The translations under genes were made by a program, and so were the position numbers. Below the pieces are notes generated by a model that ran no database searches, was not told where the DNA came from, and saw only the letters and a program-made list of their open reading frames with translations. 64,000 bases of DNA, from NCBI RefSeq assembly GCF_016599855.1, contig NZ_CP067041.1, forward strand, positions 6,850,501-6,914,500, written 5' to 3'. The DNA comes from Bradyrhizobium diazoefficiens. Its GTDB lineage: Bacteria; Pseudomonadota; Alphaproteobacteria; Rhizobiales; Xanthobacteraceae. Shown piece after piece: positions 46,318 to 54,033 of this stretch. Within the stretch, counting starts at the first letter, position 1; the number at the start of each line of letters is the position of its first letter.

Positions 46318-47254
46318 GATTGAGCCTCCCGAGCAGGCCCATGATGCCGCCGCGGCCGAACAGCACGATCAGCAGCAACAGCGGGCCCATGATCAGCGCC
46401 CAGTATTCGGTGATCTGCGACAGAAACTCTTCCAGCAGCAGATAGACCACCGCACCCATGACAGGGCCGAACAGCGTGCCCATGCCCCCCAGGATCACCA
46501 TCACCATGAGGTCGCCGGAGCGGGTCCAGTACATCACGGCAGGGCTGACGAAATCGGTGTTGTTGGCGAGCAACGCGCCGGCGAGACCGCACATCATGCC
46601 GGAGATGACGAAACAGACGAGTTGATAGCGTTTTGCCGGAAAACCGATCGCCTGCATGCGTTGCTCGTTGGAGCGCAGGCCCTGCACGACGAGGCCGAAG
46701 CGCGAATTGACGATGCGCCAGATCAGGAAGATCACGCCGAACAGGCAGACGAGGCAGAGATAATAGAACTGGGTGCGGTTCGACAGGTTGATCAGGCCGG
46801 AGAAGTCGCTGCGCTTGTAGACGGTGAGACCGTCATCGCCGCCGTAGCGCGCCAGGCCCGAGGCGACGTAATAGGCCATCTGCGCGAAGGCGAGCGTGAT
46901 CATGATGAAATAGACGCCACGGGTCCGCAGAGACAGCGCGCCGATCACGAGCGCGTAAATAGCAGATGCCGCGAGCGCGACCGGGAACTGGATGAAGCCG
47001 CTTCCGACCCCTTCCTGCGCCAGCATGCCGACCGCGTAGCCGCCGATGCCGAGATAGGCGGCGTGACCAAAGCTCATCATGCCGCCAAACCCCATGATGA
47101 GGTTGAGGCTTGCCGCCGCCAGCGCCAGGATGACGATGCGGGTGAACAGCGTCAGGATGAAGATGTTGCCGGAGAGCTGCGAATAAAGCGGCAGCAGCAC
47201 GAGGCCCGCCAGCATCAGGGCCGTGACGGCCTTGCTCACCGTGAAAGCCTTCAT
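46310..47254 (-). CDS. livM: HAAT-family ABC transporter permease (LivM)
   Basis: A 314-aa permease with about eight to nine hydrophobic segments and the LivM signature LNLIMGFGGMMSFGHAAYLG and VVQGLRSNEQRMQAIGFPAK (cytoplasmic coupling loop). The start overlaps the livH stop (ATGA). It would import a carboxylate- or amine-bearing small molecule with LivH. Confidence 0.93.
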   Translation of the reverse strand: MKAFTVSKAVTALMLAGLVLLPLYSQLSGNIFILTLFTRIVILALAAASLNLIMGFGGMMSFGHAAYLGIGGYAVGMLAQEGVGSGFIQFPVALAASAIYALVIGALSLRTRGVYFIMITLAFAQMAYYVASGLARYGGDDGLTVYKRSDFSGLINLSNRTQFYYLCLVCLFGVIFLIWRIVNSRFGLVVQGLRSNEQRMQAIGFPAKRYQLVCFVISGMMCGLAGALLANNTDFVSPAVMYWTRSGDLMVMVILGGMGTLFGPVMGAVVYLLLEEFLSQITEYWALIMGPLLLLIVLFGRGGIMGLLGRLNRG

Positions 47255-48171
47255 CGACGATTGGCCGGAAACAGCCCCTCCGGCCGCACCACCAGCACGA
47301 TCGCCATCACCAGGTAGATCAGCATGGACGACAGGGCGGGCGCGGCGGTTGAGGCGGCGGCGCCGCTCAGTATTTGGCGCAGCAGGTTCGGCAGAAAGGC
47401 GCGGCCGAGCGTGTCGATCATGCCAACGAAGATCGCGGCGAGGAACGCGCCGCGGATCGAGCCGATGCCGCCGATCACGATGATGACGAAGGCGAGGATC
47501 AAAATGTTCTCGCCCATGCCGATCTGCACGGTGAGGATCGGCGCCTGCATCAGGCCGGCCAACCCTGCCAGCGCCGCGCCAAGGCCGAACACGAGCGTGT
47601 AGAGCAGCTTGATGTTGATGCCGAGCGCGCCGATCATCTCGCGGTTGGAGGCGCCGGCGCGGATCAGCATGCCGATGCGGGTGCGCATCACGCCAAGATA
47701 GAGCAAGAGCGCCACCAGCAGCGCGACGACGATGATGGCGAGGCGGTAAGCGGGATAGTGAATGCCGGGCAAGATGGGCACCGGCACGGTGAGCCAGGCC
47801 GGCAGCGGCAGCGCAAGACCCGCCGGGCCCCAGATCAGCCGCACGGCTTCGTTGAAGAACAGGATCAGGCCGAAGGTTGCGAGCACGTGGTCGAGATGGT
47901 CGCGTCCATAGAGATGCCGCAGTGCGCTCATTTCCAGCACGATGCCGAGGATCAGCGTGGCGCCCAACGCGAGCAGCGCGCCAAGCAGGAAGCTGCCGGT
48001 CCAGGCCGCGAAGGTCGCGGCGAAATAGGCGCCCATCATGTAGAGCGAGCCGTGCGCGAGGTTGACGAGATCCATGATCCCGAACACCAGCGTCAGGCCG
48101 GCGGCGAGCAGGAACAACAGCAGGCCGAACTGCAATCCGTTCAAGAACTGTTCGATGACGAGCAGCATCAA
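47251..48171 (-). CDS. livH: HAAT-family ABC transporter permease (LivH)
   Basis: A 306-aa permease with around eight membrane segments. LivH markers: FLLAAGLTLVFGIMDLVNLA followed by HGSLYMMGAYFAATFA, and IRAGASNREMIGALGINIKL (coupling helix). It is the first gene of the livHMGF operon. ATG at 48171 and 48168 are adjacent; I took the first. No periplasmic binding protein gene is found upstream or downstream, so the transporter must borrow one encoded elsewhere. Confidence 0.93.
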   Translation of the reverse strand: MMLLVIEQFLNGLQFGLLLFLLAAGLTLVFGIMDLVNLAHGSLYMMGAYFAATFAAWTGSFLLGALLALGATLILGIVLEMSALRHLYGRDHLDHVLATFGLILFFNEAVRLIWGPAGLALPLPAWLTVPVPILPGIHYPAYRLAIIVVALLVALLLYLGVMRTRIGMLIRAGASNREMIGALGINIKLLYTLVFGLGAALAGLAGLMQAPILTVQIGMGENILILAFVIIVIGGIGSIRGAFLAAIFVGMIDTLGRAFLPNLLRQILSGAAASTAAPALSSMLIYLVMAIVLVVRPEGLFPANRR

Positions 48172-48403
48172 AACTCTTTCAGGCGCACGTGCACACGCGC
48201 TGATGTTCGGACACAGTCGCCATCAGTGAAAGAGCTCCCCCTGCCTCTTCAAGGCATAAAAATGGGTAATGGCAGTATCGTTCCGAGGCAAGAGCGATTC
48301 CGCGCCAGACATGCACTTTGTTGCATGCTGGTGCATGCGATCGAGACCGGCCTGGCAAGAAGGCTGCCGCGCAGGGTGGGTCAGCCTGCCGCGCCCAAAC
48401 GAT

Positions 48404-48432
48404 CACCCTCTCCCGTTACCGGGGAGAGGGTG
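48404..48432. repeat. short palindrome (family I)
   Basis: CACCCTCTCCC and GGGAGAGGGTG flank GTTACCGG. The rest of the gap from 48172 to 48463 holds no gene that I can support. Related sequences occur at 53878-54020 and 62614-62656. Confidence 0.7.
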
Positions 48433-48463
48433 CGCGCGAAGTCGGAATGAACGATGGATACGT

Positions 48464-48682
48464 CTAGTGCGACGTGACCTGGCGGGGGAGATCGTCCGGC
48501 TCGTTGAGCTCGCTGTTGGCGGTGGAGGCCTCCAGAGCAGCCATCCGGAACAAGTAGGCCAGCGTCGCCAGCCCGGTGTCTTCCGCCATTTGCGCGAGCT
48601 CAAGCGCCATGTCGGACATGTAGCCGAGGTTCTCGTCCTTGGTTCGCGCCATGATCTGGCTGTCTCGCATCAGGTTCGACAT
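48464..48682 (-). CDS. small protein downstream of the AHL synthase, 72 aa
   Basis: A soluble acidic protein (MSNLMRDSQIMARTKDENLG, YMSDMALELAQMAEDTGLAT, LAYLFRMAALEASTANSELN). It is mainly helical with heptad-like Leu/Met/Ala spacing. The ATG at 48682 is one base past the bjaI stop, so it is coupled to the signal synthase. I do not recognise a family. Position suggests co-expression with quorum sensing. Confidence 0.75.
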   Translation of the reverse strand: MSNLMRDSQIMARTKDENLGYMSDMALELAQMAEDTGLATLAYLFRMAALEASTANSELNEPDDLPRQVTSH

Positions 48683-48683
48683 T

Positions 48684-49343
48684 TCAGGCGCTCTTTCGTT
48701 GCGCGGCGGTGCGGCCGCAGAGGTTGGCACGGGCGACGCAATCGAGACGCGGTCCATCCTGATGGACGACTGAAGTCAGGCCGACACGATCGTGCAGGGT
48801 GTCGGCCGTCTCCTGGCGAATGTCGATGGTCGCCGCCATGGTCCAGGCGTTCTCCACCAGAGCCGGCAGGCCAAGCGGCGTCACGATGAAGCCGGCCTCG
48901 TGGAAGCGCGGCAACCACCAGGTTTCCATGATCGCACTGACCTGCGCGATGCCCTGGCCAAGGCAGAACTCCTGCACCGCTGCCATCAGTTGCAGGTTGA
49001 GAGCGCCGTCGCGGCGATCGCGCACGACGAAATAGCGCGACCATTCCCAGACCAGCGGATTCGCGGGGCAGCCGCGCACCGCCGCCAGATGCGGAAACAC
49101 CTCGCTCATCATCGATGGCTTTGTCGTCGGATAGAGCCGGTGGCCGCCAATGACGCGGCGGCCCTCCAGCGCAAGCAGATAAACGGTGTCTTCGTTGTCA
49201 TAGGAGTCGATCTCGCGGCCGTCCGGCTTGCGCAACGTCTCCCAGCGCCGCTCCTCGACGAAGATGTCGTGACGCAGTCGGAAATGCTGATCGAGCACGT
49301 CTTCGTAAAGGTGACGATTGACCGCTGATATCGCGTGAATCAT
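48684..49343 (-). CDS. bjaI: acyl-homoserine-lactone synthase (BjaI-type)
   Basis: A LuxI-family enzyme of about 219 aa. The conserved N-terminal residues are present: FRLRHDIFVEERRWETLRKP (Arg and Trp), DSYDNEDTVYLLALEGRRVI (Asp pair), GGHRLYPTTKPSMMSEVFPH (Arg), WEWSRYFVVRDRR (Glu-x-Ser-Arg). The sequence resembles BjaI of Bradyrhizobium japonicum, which makes isovaleryl-homoserine lactone from isovaleryl-CoA. ATGs at 49355 and 49343 are both supported by G-rich sites. A perfect palindrome lies 61 bp upstream (49404-49417). Confidence 0.93.
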   Translation of the reverse strand: MIHAISAVNRHLYEDVLDQHFRLRHDIFVEERRWETLRKPDGREIDSYDNEDTVYLLALEGRRVIGGHRLYPTTKPSMMSEVFPHLAAVRGCPANPLVWEWSRYFVVRDRRDGALNLQLMAAVQEFCLGQGIAQVSAIMETWWLPRFHEAGFIVTPLGLPALVENAWTMAATIDIRQETADTLHDRVGLTSVVHQDGPRLDCVARANLCGRTAAQRKSA

Positions 49344-49374
49344 GAAGACCCCCATTCGTCCCTCAATGGAGGCA

Positions 49375-49392
49375 GCCTCTGCGAAAAGAGGC
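49375..49392 (-). promoter_or_regulatory. hairpin in the bjaI leader
   Basis: On the minus strand GCCTCT and AGAGGC pair around TTTCGC between the lux-box palindrome and the bjaI start. It may fold in the mRNA leader. It is short, so confidence is low. Confidence 0.4.
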
Positions 49393-49403
49393 AGGTTCGA
49401 TAT

Positions 49404-49417
49404 TGGGAAATTTCCCA
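49404..49417 (-). promoter_or_regulatory. lux-box-like palindrome upstream of bjaI
   Basis: TGGGAAATTTCCCA is a perfect 14-bp inverted repeat in the 83-base gap between bjaR1 and bjaI. LuxR-family regulators bind such inverted repeats near -42 of synthase promoters, so this is the likely BjaR1 target. Confidence 0.75.
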
Positions 49418-49426
49418 GTACGTCGC

Positions 49427-50155
49427 TTAGGGATTGATGATCTTGTGGCGAATCGCCAGCGCGACCGCATGCGTCCGGTTGACGGCGCCGAGCTTGCGCG
49501 CGGCGGTTGCAAGATGCTCCTCGGCAGTGCGCTGCGTGATGTGCAGGATCTCGCCGATTTCCCAAGCCGACTTGCCCTGCGAGGCCCAGACGATCACCTC
49601 GCGCTCGCGCGGGGTAAGTCGCGTCGACCGATGCGGCGCGGGATCCAGTAGACGGCGAATATGATCGAAGCCGTACATCGCCATCAGGTGTAGCGCCGGC
49701 TTGCTGCGGGGATTGAGATCGAGATGGACGCCGCCGAGCGAGACCGCGGCTTCGTAGCCGGTGAGCCCGTGGATCGGCACGATGAAACCGCGCGACATGC
49801 GAAAATCGGAGGCGCGGTTCATCACCTCCGCCGCACCCGGATCTTGCTCGGCATCATAGGGTGCTTCCGACCACTCGAACGGGTTGACCGATTGCCGGCA
49901 CAGCCGTACCACCGGATCGACGCGATCGTAGTTGTTTTGGGTGTAGAGACTGAACCATCCCGCCGGCCAGCGCTTGGCGAGCACCATCTGGGCAAACCGC
50001 TGGTCGGGATTGGGCAAGCCTGTCACGATAATGGTTTCGAAGCCGAAGCGACCGAAGGCCGCTTCAAGCGCGTTCATGGCGTCCGGTACCCTGCGGTAGG
50101 TATCCAGGCCCTCAATGAAGTCCAGCGCTTCCCGGCCATAATCGACGGCGGACAT
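49427..50155 (-). CDS. bjaR1: LuxR-family quorum-sensing regulator (BjaR1-type)
   Basis: A 242-aa protein. The autoinducer domain (1-165) keeps the LuxR Trp/Tyr/Asp set: RWPAGWFSLYTQNNYDRVDP, VRLCRQSVNPFEWSE and SRGFIVPIHGLTGYEAAVSL. The C-terminal GerE-type HTH is LTPREREVIVWASQGKSAWE, IGEILHITQRTAEEHLATAA. The start at 50155 has AGGAAACC upstream. It probably responds to the BjaI product and activates bjaI just downstream. Confidence 0.93.
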   Translation of the reverse strand: MSAVDYGREALDFIEGLDTYRRVPDAMNALEAAFGRFGFETIIVTGLPNPDQRFAQMVLAKRWPAGWFSLYTQNNYDRVDPVVRLCRQSVNPFEWSEAPYDAEQDPGAAEVMNRASDFRMSRGFIVPIHGLTGYEAAVSLGGVHLDLNPRSKPALHLMAMYGFDHIRRLLDPAPHRSTRLTPREREVIVWASQGKSAWEIGEILHITQRTAEEHLATAARKLGAVNRTHAVALAIRHKIINP

Positions 50156-50319
50156 CGGTAGGTTTCCTGCCCCTCGCCGCTCCGTATAGCACGTCTTTGG
50201 GGGCTGCCTCAATTCGCCGCCTCCGTAGTTTCCCGGTATGTCGGTAGGTCCGAAGATTTAATCTACTTGTGGAGGAAGTGACGTCAAGTTACACCTAAGG
50301 CGTCTAGTGCGGGAAAGCC

Positions 50320-50487
50320 ATGATGGAACACGAGAACATCGCCCTCAACAGCGTGCTCGGCCTGGAATTGAACCGCGTGTTTTTCGCCGTCCGCGATACG
50401 GCGAACAAGCAGAAGATCATCGAGTTCGCGCGCGAGGTGCTGCAAAGCGAGCGCACCAAGCCGGCCGACAGCGCCTCGCCGGAATGA
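50320..50487 (+). CDS. small protein divergent from bjaR1, 55 aa
   Basis: An open frame of 55 codons starting ATG-ATG at 50320, with GGGAAAG just upstream: MMEHENIALNSVLGLELNRV, then FFAVRDTANKQKIIEFAREV and LQSERTKPADSASPE. Third codon positions are almost all G or C, as in the surrounding genes, which favours a real gene. It has an amphipathic helix centre and a Ser/Pro/Ala tail. I know no family. It lies next to the quorum-sensing pair and is transcribed away from it. Confidence 0.62.
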   Translation: MMEHENIALNSVLGLELNRVFFAVRDTANKQKIIEFAREVLQSERTKPADSASPE

Positions 50488-50733
50488 CCGGCGAGCCGGA
50501 ATGCAGTCGCAGCAACGACGCCGATGAAACAGATCGCGCGACGATGCCATTCTTCTAGCTGAAGGCGCTGATTTTAGACGAAACACTCTGACAGCGAAGA
50601 TGCCCTTCTCCCCGCGTGCGAGAGGGAAAGCAGCGCCGCGCCTTTCGTCCATGTTATCGGACATTTGCCGCTGGATGACATCACGGCTCTCGTGACATGC
50701 TCGCCGCCACGATCGTTTTCGGAAGCTCGGGAT
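50488..50733. other. intergenic region before the LysR gene, no gene supported
   Basis: About 245 bases after the 55-aa gene. It contains a family I-like fragment (CTTCTCCCCGCGTGCGAGAG) and nothing else I can support. The LysR promoter is expected here. Confidence 0.35.
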
Positions 50734-51672
50734 ATGATGACGCTGCGCCAGGTTGAAGTGATCCGTGCCGTGATGGTGACGGGCACCATCGGCGGCGCGG
50801 CGAAGCTGCTGAACGTGTCGGCGCCCGGGATCAGCCGGCTGGTCAAATATACCGAGCGCTCGCTTGGCATCCGCTTCTTCCAGCGCCAGAACGGCCGCTA
50901 CTTCCCGACGCCGGAAGCCGAGAACATCTTCGAACAGATCAACGGCGTCTATAAGAAGGTCGACGACCTCTCGGAGATCATCTCCAAGATCGGCCGCGGC
51001 GGGCTGTCGGAGCTGCGCATCGGCTCAGTGCCGAGCATCTCGCAGGTGATGGTGCCCCGCGCGATCGAGCGCGTCCGCCGCCGCTATCCCGATCTCGGCA
51101 TCGACATCAACATCCTCAAGCTCGAGGAAGCCATCGACTATCTCATGCTCGGCCGCGGCGAGTGCGTGGCGATGAGCTACCGGCTGGAGCATTCCGGGCT
51201 CGACTTCATGCCGCTCGCCTCGGGCGAGCTCTATTGCATCGTGCCGCCGGGACACGAGCTGGCCGGCCGCAAGCAGGTCTCGGCCGCCGAGATCACCCGC
51301 TATCCGCTGATCGGCATTGATCCCAACGATCCCTATGGCCGGATCATGGCCGAGATCTTTGCGCGCAACCGGCTCGGCTACAACATCACCATCCGCGCGC
51401 GCTTCGGCACCACGGTTTGCGCGCTGGTGAAGGCGGGACTCGGCATCGCCATCATCGACCAGTTCACGGTGGCCCATGGCGGCTATCCCGGGATCGAGCT
51501 CTTGAAGATCGCCGAGCCGACCCGGTTCGACACCTATATCGCGGTCAAGCGCGGCGCGCCGCTGTCGCTCCATGTCGAGTACTTCATCGAATCCCTGCGC
51601 ACGGAGATGCGTACGGTCGAGCCGTCCCGCGGCGACGGCAAGGCTGCTTCGGGGCGCGGACGCAAGAAATAA
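50734..51672 (+). CDS. LysR-family transcriptional regulator
   Basis: A 312-aa protein with N-terminal wHTH (LRQVEVIRAVMVTGTIGGAA, KLLNVSAPGISRLVKYTERS, LGIRFFQRQNGRYFPTPEA) and a periplasmic-binding-like effector domain (LRIGSVPSISQVMVPRAIER, VCALVKAGLGIAIIDQFTVA). The start at 50734 directly precedes the HTH. A 134-base gap separates it from the shikimate dehydrogenase on the same strand. It probably controls that operon (inference from position). Confidence 0.9.
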   Translation: MMTLRQVEVIRAVMVTGTIGGAAKLLNVSAPGISRLVKYTERSLGIRFFQRQNGRYFPTPEAENIFEQINGVYKKVDDLSEIISKIGRGGLSELRIGSVPSISQVMVPRAIERVRRRYPDLGIDINILKLEEAIDYLMLGRGECVAMSYRLEHSGLDFMPLASGELYCIVPPGHELAGRKQVSAAEITRYPLIGIDPNDPYGRIMAEIFARNRLGYNITIRARFGTTVCALVKAGLGIAIIDQFTVAHGGYPGIELLKIAEPTRFDTYIAVKRGAPLSLHVEYFIESLRTEMRTVEPSRGDGKAASGRGRKK

Positions 51673-51806
51673 CATCACGTTAGGTTTGTCGGATAAATGG
51701 GTAATTGTGTTAGGCAGGGGAATGACTATCGTCCCTCTTGGAATTGCGCGGATTTCCCCGCTAATGGCCGGACCTCAACGCGCTCCTCACGAGACGATAG
51801 TGGATC

Positions 51807-52682
51807 ATGTCTAGCCGCGGACCTGCTGCCTCCAAAAAACTCCTGACCGGCCTGATCGGCGCGCCGATCGCCCATTCCGCCTCCCCTGCCATGCACGAGC
51901 GCGCCGCCGAGGCGCTCGGCCTGCGCGGCCATTACCAGCTCATCGAGGTCGCCGGCGCCGACGCGACGGGTCTCAGCAAGATGCTCGAGGGCGTGCGACG
52001 GCTCGGCTTTGCTGGCGTCAACGTCACCTTTCCCTACAAGGAGGCCGTGGTGCCGCTGCTCGACGCGCTGGCGCCGGGCGCGGCTGCCATGGGTGCGGTC
52101 AATACGGTGGTCGTGAAGGACGGCCGGCTGATCGGCCACAACACCGACACCACGGGTTTTGCGCGTGCGGTGGCACCGCTGCTGGCCCGCACCGACAACG
52201 CGGTGGCCGTGATCGGCGCCGGCGGCGTCGGCAAGGCCATTGCCTTTGCACTGGCGAGCCTGAAGGTTTCCGACATCCGCATCTTCGACAGTGAGCCGGC
52301 ACGCGCCGAGAACCTTGCCTCGCTTCTCAGCACGACAGGCGCCAAAGTCGCGACCAGCGTCGCGGGCGCGCTCGATGGCGCCAGCGGTCTCGTCAACGGC
52401 ACGCCGGCCGGCATGCTGCCAAACCGCAAGACGCCGGTGCCGCCGGCGCTGCTCCGGGCAGACCTGTGGGTCGCCGACGCCGTCTATTCGCCGCTGATCA
52501 CGCCGCTGCTTGCCGCAGCGCAAGAAAAAGGCGCGCGGATCATGACCGGGCGCGAGCTTGCGATCTACCAGGCCGCCGACGCCTTCGAACTGTTCACCGG
52601 CCTTGCCCCGTCGACCGAGGTCATGGGAGAGGCTTTTGACGCCGTGATGGCAGCGCGCGGCACCGCCTATCAGGCAGCTTGA
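51807..52682 (+). CDS. aroE: shikimate/quinate dehydrogenase family protein
   Basis: A 291-aa enzyme. Substrate loop IAHSASPAMHERAAEALG, catalytic Lys in NVTFPYKEAVVPLLDAL, VKDGRLIGHNTDTTGFARAV (Asp) and dinucleotide loop VIGAGGVGKAIAFALASL. IFDSEPARAENLASL after the third strand ends with Asp, which favours NAD over NADP and a catabolic quinate/shikimate role. It heads an operon with a HAAT transporter and 3-dehydroshikimate dehydratase, so it likely oxidises imported quinate or shikimate rather than serving aromatic amino-acid synthesis. The symbol reflects the family. Confidence 0.88.
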   Translation: MSSRGPAASKKLLTGLIGAPIAHSASPAMHERAAEALGLRGHYQLIEVAGADATGLSKMLEGVRRLGFAGVNVTFPYKEAVVPLLDALAPGAAAMGAVNTVVVKDGRLIGHNTDTTGFARAVAPLLARTDNAVAVIGAGGVGKAIAFALASLKVSDIRIFDSEPARAENLASLLSTTGAKVATSVAGALDGASGLVNGTPAGMLPNRKTPVPPALLRADLWVADAVYSPLITPLLAAAQEKGARIMTGRELAIYQAADAFELFTGLAPSTEVMGEAFDAVMAARGTAYQAA

Positions 52683-52736
52683 GGCGAAGCGGCCGGACAC
52701 AAGGCCGCTTGCAAATTGAAACGGGAGGAGAGGACG

Positions 52737-53867
52737 ATGAAATCAACGCTACTGGTGGGTGCACTGCTCACCGCAATCACGACCACGGGCGCCTTCGCAC
52801 AGGCTATCAAGCTTGCCGACGTCGCTGAGCTCTCGGGCGGCGGCGCCACCGTCGGCACCAACTGGAAGAACGGCATCGACCTCGCGATCGAGGAGATCAA
52901 CGCCAAGGGCGGCGTGCTCGGCCGCAAGCTCGAGGTCACCCACGCCGACTCGCAGTCCAACCCTGGCGTCGCTCGTGCGCAGGTGCAGAAGGCACTCGAC
53001 GCCGAGCCCTATGTGTTGCTCGGCCCCGGCTATTCCGGCTCGGTGAAGGTCACCGCTCCGCTCGCGGCCGAAGCCGGCATCACGCAGATCATGGGCGGCG
53101 AAGCCGCCGAGCTGACGCAGGCGGGCAACAAGTTCCTGTTCCGCACCTCGTTCGGCCAGCAATCCTCGATGCCGAAAGTCGCAAAATACATCCACGACGA
53201 CATGAAGGCGAAGACGGTCGCAGTGGTCTGGGTCAACAATGACTTCGGCCGCGGCGGGCGCGACGTCGTGATCAAGGAACTCGAGCGGCTCGGATCCAAG
53301 GTCGTCGCCGATCTCTCCACCGAGGCGGGACAAGCCGACTTCGCCGCCGACGTCGGCAAGATCAAGGCTGCCAACCCCGATGCCGTGTTCGTCTATCTCA
53401 ACGAGGAAGAGAGCGCGCGCATCCTGAAAGAGCTGAAGCGCCAGGGCGTCACGGCGCCACTGATGGGCGAGACCACGCTGATCGGCCAGAAGGTGATCGA
53501 GCTCGCCGGCGACGCCGCCAACGGCGCGCGCGGCCATGTCGGTCTCACCACGGATGCCCCGGTTGACCTGATCAAGGGTTTCCGCGACCGCTTCTCGAAG
53601 AAGTACAATTACGTGCCCGACCATAACGGCCTGAAGGGCTACCTCGCCGTCTACATGGTGAAGGCCACCACCGAGAAGATGGGCAAGGTCGACAGCAAGG
53701 CTTTCGCCGACACGCTGCACGGCCTGACCATCAAGGCGGCCGACGAGCCGGGCATTTTGATGGACGTCACTTTCGATCAGAATGGCGACATCGATCGCCA
53801 GAGCTTTCTGGTCGAAGTGGTCGAAGGCAAGCAGGTCGTCAAGCAGGTGCTGCCGAAGGTGAAGTGA
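52737..53867 (+). CDS. ABC transporter substrate-binding protein (HAAT family)
   Basis: A 376-aa periplasmic protein with signal peptide MKSTLLVGALLTAITTTGAF (cleavage near AFAQA). The mature part is a type I binding fold: IKLADVAELSGGGATVGTNW, GIDLAIEEINAKGGVLGRKL and VLLGPGYSGSVKVTAPLAAE. GGGAGGAGAGG precedes the ATG. It is the binding partner of the LivHMGF set downstream. The ligand is probably a hydroaromatic acid such as quinate or shikimate (inferred from the operon). Confidence 0.92.
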   Translation: MKSTLLVGALLTAITTTGAFAQAIKLADVAELSGGGATVGTNWKNGIDLAIEEINAKGGVLGRKLEVTHADSQSNPGVARAQVQKALDAEPYVLLGPGYSGSVKVTAPLAAEAGITQIMGGEAAELTQAGNKFLFRTSFGQQSSMPKVAKYIHDDMKAKTVAVVWVNNDFGRGGRDVVIKELERLGSKVVADLSTEAGQADFAADVGKIKAANPDAVFVYLNEEESARILKELKRQGVTAPLMGETTLIGQKVIELAGDAANGARGHVGLTTDAPVDLIKGFRDRFSKKYNYVPDHNGLKGYLAVYMVKATTEKMGKVDSKAFADTLHGLTIKAADEPGILMDVTFDQNGDIDRQSFLVEVVEGKQVVKQVLPKVK

Positions 53868-53877
53868 GGTCTTTCGC

Positions 53878-54020
53878 CTCTCCCCGCTTGCGAGGAGAGG
53901 CCGGAATTTGCGCAGCAAATTCCGGGTGAGGGGGAGCTTCCGCGAGTCCAGCTGTTAGCTCCCTCGCGGGGACTCTCCCTCACCCCGACCCTCTCCCCGC
54001 AAGCGGGGAGAGGGAGACGA
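53878..54020. repeat. palindromic repeats (family I) between the binding protein and permease genes
   Basis: CTCTCCCCGCTTGCGAGGAGAG and, at the other end, CTCTCCCCGCAAGCGGGGAGAG flank GGAATTTGCGCAGCAAATTCC, itself a perfect palindrome. About 140 bp inside the operon will fold strongly in the mRNA, which could set a higher level for the binding protein than for the permeases. Confidence 0.82.
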
Positions 54021-54033
54021 TAGAGAGGGGAAA

